A DNA stretch of 64,000 bases, taken from assembly GCF_023705585.1 (NCBI RefSeq), contig NZ_BOQE01000002.1:23992-87991 (forward strand), given 5' to 3'. This document shows positions 59,561 to 64,000 of the stretch, in pieces. The DNA is from Collibacillus ludicampi. Its GTDB lineage: Bacteria > Bacillota > Bacilli > Tumebacillales > BOQE01. The notes under the pieces are model-generated. The model was not told where the DNA came from and ran no database searches. It saw only the letters and a program-made list of their open reading frames with translations. How positions within the stretch are numbered: the first letter of the stretch is position 1; every line of letters starts with the position of its first letter. Made by a program: the position numbers and the translations under genes.

Positions 59561-60602
59561 CCGCATTGTGGTCGGCGTGGTCAGCGTGTCCGCACGACAC
59601 ACAAACAAATTCTGATTGCGTTTTACGGTTCTCTTTCGCTACATGACCGCAAGCAAAACAAGTTTGACTCGTATGTCTCGGATCAACGAATACAAGAGGC
59701 ACACCAAATTTTTGTGCTTTATATACAATGAATTGGCGAAGTTGATAGAACGACCAATTCGATAGTTGAGAACGCTGAGACTTATTAACCGTCTTTCCGT
59801 TCTTTTTTGTCTTGAGCTTAGAGATCCCTTTCAGGTCCTCTAAAGCAATAACAGAACGGTGCCTTAAAGCCTTCTCAACTATCTTTTTGCTGATGCAATG
59901 ATTGATGTCACGCGCCATTCGTTTTTCTTTCTTAGAACGCTTTTTGAGTAAGCGCTTGGCAGATTTTGTACCTTTCGATTGAAGCCTTGCACGGATACGA
60001 GCGTAGCGTTTTCGGAGATTTATGATTTTCTTCCCAGAAAACACTTCTCCTAAGCTATCCGTTGCAAGGTTTACAATCCCCAAATCGATGCCAATTACAT
60101 CGGTAGTCTCAATCGGTGTTCCATCAGGAATCTCAACAACAAGGAGGAGGTAGAAAGTGTTGTCGATAAGAACTAAGTCAGCCTGCCCACGTACACGTTT
60201 CCCTTCCAGCACTCCGCGATGGTAGGAGCTGATCTGCATCGGAACATCTATGCGCCCATCGAGGGTGAGAGTGGAAGCAAACTCAAGTCCTTTAAAAGAA
60301 AGAATGCGCTCATCATAAATCATTGCACCCGTAGGACGAAATGTATGAACAACCTTCTTGTCTACCTTGTAGCTTTCAGCTACCTTGGCAATCGCACGAA
60401 TGACCATTTGAGCCGAAAGTCCAAATTGCTCACGAATCTCGTAGTAACACTCTTTTTGAATTTTTACTTTACTAAATACTTTCTTCTCAAACGCGATCTC
60501 ACTGATACGATTGCATGCTTCGTTGAAACGCTTCATGGTAGAAAGAAGTTGCTCATATTGCTGATCGTTCGGCAAGAGCTTGATCTTCGTAGTTATCAGC
60601 AT
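59511..60602 (-). CDS. tnpB: TnpB RNA-guided nuclease (363 aa)
   Basis: TnpB is a single-protein RuvC nuclease guided by omega RNA. RuvC parts: DVIGIDLGIVNLA (first Asp), VIALEDLKGIS (Glu) and HADHADHNAACVIA (last Asp). The zinc ribbon is CFACGHVAKENRK...CVSCGH. The length is normal for the family. A ribosome site with AGGAGG is 3 bases upstream of the ATG region. It protects the element by cutting donor sites after excision. Confidence 0.95.
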   Translation of the reverse strand: MLITTKIKLLPNDQQYEQLLSTMKRFNEACNRISEIAFEKKVFSKVKIQKECYYEIREQFGLSAQMVIRAIAKVAESYKVDKKVVHTFRPTGAMIYDERILSFKGLEFASTLTLDGRIDVPMQISSYHRGVLEGKRVRGQADLVLIDNTFYLLLVVEIPDGTPIETTDVIGIDLGIVNLATDSLGEVFSGKKIINLRKRYARIRARLQSKGTKSAKRLLKKRSKKEKRMARDINHCISKKIVEKALRHRSVIALEDLKGISKLKTKKNGKTVNKSQRSQLSNWSFYQLRQFIVYKAQKFGVPLVFVDPRHTSQTCFACGHVAKENRKTQSEFVCVSCGHADHADHNAACVIASRAAVIQPYAV

Positions 60603-60694
60603 AGCTTTTCACCTCCTTCAATTACGATTAAACACCAATTGAAGAAATCAATCAATTAAGAAAGGAGGGCAGAAATGGCGCATTCCTCCCACGC

Positions 60695-61123
60695 CTAAAG
60701 GCATGGGCTTCCTGCGCTGTTTTCTGTGAATATCCAAAGCATCGCACCAATAAATAAAAAAGGAGCCAAGGGAACGTAGTTTGGCGATCTTTTTATTATT
60801 TTTAAAATTAAATAACAGATAACCATGGATACGAAAGCGTTGAACAGTATACACCATACTTTTTCACCTAATCCCGCACCGAACCACACCATCATTTTTA
60901 AATCGCCTGCTCCACTTTGACCAAGAAAGAAAAATACAAGGAAGAAAAGACTTAGTAAGCAAGAAATGATCAAACGTTCTTTCCACGTTAAAGGTTCAAT
61001 TAACAATATCCCAAGCCAAACTGAAAATGTGGCTATAACTTGTAACCGATTCGGAATCCGCATGGTTCGAGCGTCAAACCATGCGGCCACGGCCAAGAAG
61101 ACCAACACGAGCCACTGTATCAT
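60695..61123 (-). CDS. Prepilin peptidase, A24/CpaA type, tail replaced by IS (142 aa)
   Basis: It processes pilins and pseudopilins. The first catalytic Asp is in WFDARTMRIPNRL (residue 17) and the second is in GAGDLKMM (GxGD, about 72). Membrane helices fill the rest. The last ten codons (TENSAGSPCL) derive from the IS left end, so the native C-terminus is lost after about MLWIF, but the active site is intact. The ATG overlaps the upstream gene stop by 4 bases. Confidence 0.88.
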   Translation of the reverse strand: MIQWLVLVFLAVAAWFDARTMRIPNRLQVIATFSVWLGILLIEPLTWKERLIISCLLSLFFLVFFFLGQSGAGDLKMMVWFGAGLGEKVWCILFNAFVSMVICYLILKIIKRSPNYVPLAPFLFIGAMLWIFTENSAGSPCL

Positions 61124-62862
61124 TCCGTCAAATGCACCCCCAACAGCTGCTTAACAGAATTTTTGACAACAAGTAACGGATCTTGAGAAATCGTGACACT
61201 TTTCCATGGATTTTTCCCTGTGATCTGCACCCCAATCGAAAAGTCGCTCGGAGCATTGAGATCGACTTTGTACCACCCGACCCATGTGTTTGTTTCGTTT
61301 GACGTTGGCTGTTGCGGAACCATGTCCATACTCGTACCATCCGAAAATTGAACCGTTACTTTTTGCATAAATCCCGTTGAATCAACCATGAATTCCACTT
61401 GTCCTCCCGCCCGCACAAAAACCGGAAAATTCGTAGTCGGGACCGGATTCGTTTGTTCGGGGGCCGGGAAGAAAATTTGTGTGGCCCGAAGATTTTTCAA
61501 AGATACATACGTTCCTTCCAAAACCACGTGCTTAATTCGCGGTGTTCCCGTTCCGTCCGCCGACATCTCTGTTGCACGTAAAACAATGTTTGAGCCCGGT
61601 GTCACCGATGCCCAACTTCCCGGTGTGATCGCTTGCCAGGTGCTCCCTCCGTCCGTCGAAACTTCGTACTGGATGGATGTGTTCGGATCGTTTTGTTCTT
61701 GTGTTGTGAGTCTGACCAGCTCAATCGAGTCTTGTGTCGTGATTTTCACGGACTGATAGATTGAGCTTGGCGCATACAAGCGCGGTACTATGCCACCTGT
61801 AACGTCGAATGACGGAACGTCTTTATAGTTGAAACCTGGATTCGCGCTGTCCATCGCAAAAAGGTGAATCGAGCCGTCCGGAAACAGCATCGCCATCTGA
61901 CTCCCATTTGTGCCTTGCACCAACGAAACCGACACCGCGTTCCCTAGCGCTTGGTCAAAGGTAGCAGGCACTTGCTGATATGAACTCGAAGCATCATCTT
62001 TCATGTACACGGCTCCCGGTTGAGTCGCGTTATTCAAAAGCAATACGCCTGTATCCGCGCTCAACGAGTTGGACTCTACCTGTTTGGCGTTGGCGTCCGT
62101 AATTGTCATCGCTGGATTTTGCGTATAGGTTCCGCTCGCATCATCGAAGACATAAAAATACACACCTGATTTCGTCTTTACGACAACATCCGGTGTGTTA
62201 GGAATCAGACTAATGGATAACGGATCAGCAAGCCCGGTATCAAATGACCGCATCGGAACTTGTACAAGCTGACCCGTATTGGCATCCTCCATGTACGTGG
62301 TAATGACGCCGGTTCCATTTGAAGAACGACTTAACGTTACCACTTCATTTGAATTTGGTTGGGCGGTGATAGAAAGAACGTTTTGCAACCCCGTGACGGT
62401 TAAATACGGGTTCTCAGCCATATGACCTGCTCCATCATCATAATCATATCGCTCAATGGATTGTTGGCCCCCGCCGTTATCGACAAGCGCCCAGATGGAC
62501 GGAGAGTCCTGCCTTACCGCTACCCCTAGCGCTGTCACTCCCGAGACCGAATAGGAAGCTACGGGTTTCATAGACTGACTAGACGAATCATAACTCAACC
62601 AAGTGATTCCCGTAGTTGTAGGAACCACATATTGCGGAAGATTGCTTCCGACGGTGGTGGTAGCCAGGCTGTTCGATAACCCCGGCAAGCGCACTTCCTG
62701 CTTTTGTGTATCCACTACCGATGTGGTCGCTTTCGTGTCTATTTGCGACAAGTCTTGAAAGGAATCATCCAGCAAAACGGCGGCATTAGCAGTTTTACTA
62801 AAAAACCAGAAAAACGCTAGGAACAGCACACTTAGAGCGATTCGAGCGAAGCGATTTTCCAT
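61120..62862 (-). CDS. Exported beta-rich protein of the pilus-like operon (580 aa)
   Basis: Signal peptide ARIALSVLFLAFFWFFSKTANA. The remainder has repeated beta units of about 55 residues, such as AVRQDSPSIWALVDNGGGQQ, then TAQPNSNEVVTLSRSSNGTG and SLIPNTPDVVVKTKSGVYFY, consistent with a beta-propeller. A C-terminal Ig-like domain follows (FPVFVRAGGQVEFMVDSTGF). AAGGTGG precedes the ATG at 62862. It may be a surface sensor or adhesin for the Tad-like pilus. Confidence 0.7.
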   Translation of the reverse strand: MENRFARIALSVLFLAFFWFFSKTANAAVLLDDSFQDLSQIDTKATTSVVDTQKQEVRLPGLSNSLATTTVGSNLPQYVVPTTTGITWLSYDSSSQSMKPVASYSVSGVTALGVAVRQDSPSIWALVDNGGGQQSIERYDYDDGAGHMAENPYLTVTGLQNVLSITAQPNSNEVVTLSRSSNGTGVITTYMEDANTGQLVQVPMRSFDTGLADPLSISLIPNTPDVVVKTKSGVYFYVFDDASGTYTQNPAMTITDANAKQVESNSLSADTGVLLLNNATQPGAVYMKDDASSSYQQVPATFDQALGNAVSVSLVQGTNGSQMAMLFPDGSIHLFAMDSANPGFNYKDVPSFDVTGGIVPRLYAPSSIYQSVKITTQDSIELVRLTTQEQNDPNTSIQYEVSTDGGSTWQAITPGSWASVTPGSNIVLRATEMSADGTGTPRIKHVVLEGTYVSLKNLRATQIFFPAPEQTNPVPTTNFPVFVRAGGQVEFMVDSTGFMQKVTVQFSDGTSMDMVPQQPTSNETNTWVGWYKVDLNAPSDFSIGVQITGKNPWKSVTISQDPLLVVKNSVKQLLGVHLTE

Positions 62863-63581
62863 ACTGTGCCCACCTTCTCCATTCTCGCCAACAAATCCAC
62901 GCACTTTCCTTTCATTTCTTTTGGAACTTGCTCACCGCCCAGGGTGTATGATACTCGTACTATCAGTTCACCAAAGAGCTTCCTTCCAATCGGTTGTATT
63001 TCAAGATTTTCCGGTTTCATTGGGGTCATTTTGACCGGGGATGCTGTTACGGCAGCCGTATACGCCAGTCCAGTGAGTTCCATTTTTGCCTCTGGTTTTC
63101 CGGCGAGTTGATCGGTGAGATATTTCGTGATTGTTTCTTGTACGCCATCCGTACCAAAGGCAGGTAGATAAAAGCCCCCTTCCTCCAACGGGGATAAATT
63201 CTCCACCCGCGCGATCTTCCAAGAGCCGTCCTGTTTGGACAACTCATATACCTGATGTTCCCGATCCGTCGTACCATCCGGCAATGCAACGGTGACATCA
63301 CTTTCGACCGTGGCGAATTGGAGCTTCCAGTCAAACGACTTTAAGTGATAGCTTTCTCTGAGTACGTCCCCCTTTTGTTTTAAGAGCCCTTTTTGATTGG
63401 CAATATTTTTCTTGGCCTGTCCGATCACCATCGACAAAGCATCATCCAATCGATTTTCCACGACGCTATGGATATAGGTCTTTGTCGTGGTCACAGGCTG
63501 TTTTCCGATGAAATATTGACCGACGATACATGCAATTATAACTCCTACATAGGCGATCCCCCACTTTTGCCACTTTTTCAA
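62832..63581 (-). CDS. Membrane-anchored protein of the pilus-like operon (249 aa)
   Basis: A single N-terminal helix (WGIAYVGVIIACIVGQYFIG). The exterior part is mixed alpha/beta with two related halves. No family is recognised. The TTG start has GGAGGAATG upstream. It overlaps the following gene and follows the TadE/TadG-like gene. Confidence 0.6.
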   Translation of the reverse strand: MKKWQKWGIAYVGVIIACIVGQYFIGKQPVTTTKTYIHSVVENRLDDALSMVIGQAKKNIANQKGLLKQKGDVLRESYHLKSFDWKLQFATVESDVTVALPDGTTDREHQVYELSKQDGSWKIARVENLSPLEEGGFYLPAFGTDGVQETITKYLTDQLAGKPEAKMELTGLAYTAAVTASPVKMTPMKPENLEIQPIGRKLFGELIVRVSYTLGGEQVPKEMKGKCVDLLARMEKVGTVWKIASLESL

Positions 63582-63596
63582 AAGAACATTCCTCCT

Positions 63597-64000
63597 TTAA
63601 GATCCTACAGGTTGCACAACTGTCGCGGTCGCATGGACTTTCATCGTGGGTTTGTACGGATGATTCTGATCGAGAAACAGATTGACCGCCCGTTCAAGGT
63701 TTTGCAATTCAAACGTCACGGTCGCTTCCACATCGACGTGTTCGTCATCTGGAAAGGTAATCTTGTAATCCACGAGTTGAATGTTTTTGTCTTTCAACGT
63801 CTGCATATTTTGAAATAACGTCTCCTGCGCGTGAACGATTGCTTGATCTTGGTTAACCGTAAATCTCCAAGCAATGGCTTCCCCATATTGATTGTACTGA
63901 GTAGCAACCTGATCGTATTGTTGTGCCCCCGCAAGACTGGCGGCGTCACAAGCGGTATACGTCGCACTTCGTACAAAACGGGCGCTGGATACGTCCATCC
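63597..64000 (-). CDS. TadE/TadG-like pseudopilin protein, N-terminus outside the window
   Basis: Only the C-terminal 133 residues are seen. RFVRSATYTACDAASLAGAQ resembles the TadE/TadG region just after the N-terminal helix (DxSxxxxxxxxLQxAADAAALAGA). The hydrophobic helix would lie to the right of 64000. It supports a Tad-type pilus or secretion cluster. Confidence 0.6.
   Translation of the reverse strand, partial: MDVSSARFVRSATYTACDAASLAGAQQYDQVATQYNQYGEAIAWRFTVNQDQAIVHAQETLFQNMQTLKDKNIQLVDYKITFPDDEHVDVEATVTFELQNLERAVNLFLDQNHPYKPTMKVHATATVVQPVGS

Larger units (their letters stand above)
59463..60730 (-). mobile_element. TnpB-only IS200/IS605-family (IS1341-type) element
   Basis: It is bounded by the right-end hairpin CCACACGGC-TAAA-GCCGTGG (59471-59491) and the left end near 60690-60730, with the flank GTGAA on the plus strand (TTCAC on the minus). 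No TnpA transposase is present. A 266-bp derivative lies at 6011. It entered the 3' end of the prepilin peptidase gene and fused about ten foreign codons to it. Confidence 0.85.

Noticed and set aside
1..64000. tRNA or rRNA genes
   Set aside because: None seen on either strand by cloverleaf or conserved rRNA words. An automated tRNA scan would be decisive.

Overview
The window reads as part of a large plasmid or plasmid-like phage of a low-to-moderate GC spore-former-type Firmicute (Bacillales-like). The reasons are strong AGGAGG ribosome sites, sigma-A promoters, S-layer homology (SLH) proteins, a TubR/TubZ/TubY-type partition locus, an iteron-bearing replication gene, two VirD4-like ATPases and a replication/recombination operon, with no rRNA, tRNA or ribosomal protein genes. 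The genus cannot be fixed from sequence alone.

Layout. 0-3.4 kb: an extra hfq with its Shine-Dalgarno in a hairpin, a frameshifted DUF6075 gene, and a divergent two-gene end-joining system (Ku and a LigD-type ATP-dependent ligase). 3.6-5.3 kb: a structured RNA candidate, a hairpin-rich leader, a replication-initiator-like gene and four iterons. 6.0-11.3 kb: a dead mini-copy of an IS200/IS605-type element, a c-di-GMP-I riboswitch with terminator upstream of a chemoreceptor, and an ATP-grasp/AbrB-transporter pair. 11.7-16.2 kb: cassette-like small genes and a first ATPase plus replication-relaxation module. 16.6-21.5 kb: a Cro/C1 regulator, an SRAP (HMCES/YedK) gene, then a KAP NTPase and a SEC-C/HEPN-like gene flanked by 325-bp direct repeats that carry a structured RNA. 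21.5-26.6 kb: small genes, SLH protein, HU, and secreted proteins.

26.7-36.8 kb is one long minus-strand operon: ssDNA-annealing-like protein, CHC2 primase-like protein, SSB, a YneA-like LysM protein, a PD-(D/E)XK nuclease, DnaN clamp, DUF4258/YgiT-zinc-finger pair, an antirepressor and unknowns. Nearly every gap between its cistrons holds a GC hairpin. Upstream, 36.9-37.9 kb has no convincing gene. It has a consensus promoter and encodes a tandemly duplicated, multi-hairpin RNA with at least eight stem-loops, four with TGCTC loops and four with complementary GAGCA loops on the plus strand. This is the most striking feature of the window.

38-42.7 kb: SLH protein, tubC-like centromere, tubR, tubZ and tubY. 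42.9-50.9 kb: S1-domain protein, YdjM-like hydrolase, a second VirD4-like ATPase with a replication-relaxation protein, ParB and a UvrD-like helicase, joined by 4-base overlaps. 51.2-57 kb: a RusA-like protein, an EAL phosphodiesterase and exported proteins. 57-59.3 kb: Fic protein and a HEPN-like protein. 59.5-60.7 kb: a TnpB-only IS element inserted into the end of a prepilin peptidase gene, which closes a Tad-pilus-like secretion operon running off the window end.

Two window-wide patterns stand out. The octamer CGCTAGGG (or its complement) occurs about 20 times by hand count and is absent from some stretches that look acquired. Orphan copies of gene 3' ends occur at four places, and three of them make direct repeats bracketing accessory genes.
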